Shown: piece by piece, positions 63,557 to 64,000 of the stretch
How positions within the stretch are numbered: position 1 is the first letter of the stretch
How the letters are laid out: each line of letters starts with the position of its first letter
Assembly: GCF_028623165.1 (NCBI RefSeq)
Contig: NZ_CP117768.1
Location: 2,542,001-2,606,000 of the forward strand
Origin: Nostoc sp. UHCC 0926
Lineage (GTDB): Bacteria > Cyanobacteriota > Cyanobacteriia > Cyanobacteriales > Nostocaceae
Direction of reading: 5' to 3'
DNA: 64,000 bases
Notes under the pieces: generated by a model
What the model was told of the DNA's origin: nothing
The model's database searches: none
Seen by the model: only the letters and a program-made list of their open reading frames with translations
Made by a program: the position numbers and the translations under genes

Positions 63557-63715
63557 GAAACATTATTGACTAAGCGGCTTGGAGAATTATCTCAGGAAAT
63601 GCGCTCCTCAATTTCTGGTTTACCTTTACCTGTTCTCGAAGAATTAAGCGATGCATTGCTTGATTTTACTAGCTTGGCTGATTTGCAATCTTGGTTAGAA
63701 GGGCGAATAAATTAA
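63557..63715 (+). pseudogene. DUF4351-like C-terminal remnant in frame after the Uma2 stop
   Basis: Right after the TAA of the Uma2 gene, and in its frame, come ETLLTKRLGELSQEMRSSIS, LPVLEELSDALLDFTSL and ADLQSWLEGRIN, ending at TAA 63713-63715. This is the helical DUF4351 module normally at the C-terminus of Rpn/PD-(D/E)XK-like proteins. It has no start or ribosome site of its own. Confidence 0.65.
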
Positions 63716-63746
63716 ACTACTGGCTTTTCCTATTATGCAACGCTTC

Positions 63747-64000
63747 TTAAACTACCTCTTGTTGTTTTTGAGTTAGATACATCGCAATTCCTTTCTCGTA
63801 GTAAGCTGCTTCATTAATAAAAATAGGATAAACGGTAGACTCTCCCTCATAAAAAATATCTTTTCCTTCAAAAGTCAGAAACATTGGATCGCCTGGATTC
63901 AGAGGTTCATAATCTCTAAACTGAAGCCGGGGGTGAATCATGGCTTGAATTTCCCCGCCGTAGGCATCGCTTCTAGGATAATCGATAGTCTCAATGTATT
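63747..64000 (-). CDS. Aspartoacylase, C-terminal part
   Basis: The last 84 codons of a minus-strand gene are present; the 5' part is off the right edge. The sequence reads [40 protein letters not shown], then [20 protein letters not shown] and ends QKQQEVV. This matches the C-terminal barrel of the AstE/AspA family, which hydrolyses N-acetyl-aspartate. The frame is open to the edge of the window. The ATG inside (63941) is not the real start. Confidence 0.88.
   Translation of the reverse strand, partial: YIETIDYPRSDAYGGEIQAMIHPRLQFRDYEPLNPGDPMFLTFEGKDIFYEGESTVYPIFINEAAYYEKGIAMYLTQKQQEVV

Noticed and set aside
1..64000. tRNA or rRNA genes
   Set aside because: No cloverleaf with a GGTTCRA-type arm and acceptor pairing was found by eye; absence is not proven without a covariance search.

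Overview
The window is a chromosomal segment of a filamentous, Nostoc-like cyanobacterium. The octamer GCGATCGC (HIP1) recurs throughout. Oxygenic-phototroph genes are present (psb27; cofH for the deazaflavin FO pathway). The intergenic DNA is full of the heptamer arrays, 20-21 nt tandem arrays, palindromes and small TIR elements typical of heterocystous cyanobacteria. No tRNA, rRNA or CRISPR array was recognised. Both ends cut genes: a HAD hydrolase on the left and an aspartoacylase on the right.

Layout. 0-9 kb: polA, psb27, a PAP2 phosphatase, a DUF347 membrane protein with a decayed second copy cut at a MITE, and a PepSY protein facing a histidine kinase/response regulator pair. 9-15 kb: a PEP-CTERM-anchored phosphodiesterase, cofH and a GT39-like membrane glycosyltransferase. 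15-20 kb: an iron cluster (Fur-box-like site, Tat multicopper oxidase, lipoprotein, ferritin-like protein, FTR1 permease) followed by a dead siderophore-type ABC binding-protein gene. 20-29 kb: GHL10 protein, mobA, a damaged PIN toxin module, DUF255 protein, clpP, and a cyanobacterial protein with a decayed partial duplicate of its own 3' end. 29-46 kb: mostly housekeeping, namely an RNB protein lacking the catalytic aspartates, ubiX, aroK, argB, an HxlR/azoreductase pair, pdxH, scpA and an NDP-sugar pyrophosphorylase. 46-50 kb: divergent speA and ndk, both followed by the same hairpin repeat, then a TerC protein.

50.5-57.9 kb is the main accessory island. A minus-strand operon carries Zorya-type anti-phage genes in the order zorA-zorB-zorC: a MotA-like channel, a MotB/OmpA-like stator and an EH-signature protein. 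No ZorD or ZorE is present, and zorA is broken at its third membrane helix. Beside it lie a 115-aa leader gene, a PD-(D/E)XK-type protein, another possible nuclease-fold protein, and a Uma2 gene with five in-frame stops. 58-64 kb: acs, a TPR protein, a standalone OLD-type AAA/TOPRIM nuclease next to a relic of the acs 3' end, another Uma2 gene with an in-frame DUF4351 relic after its stop, and the aspartoacylase.

Overall the segment is a housekeeping chromosome in which defence genes, toxin genes and mobile repeats are actively decaying. The least expected item is the incomplete Zorya-like locus. All calls come from reading the sequence; no database search was run.
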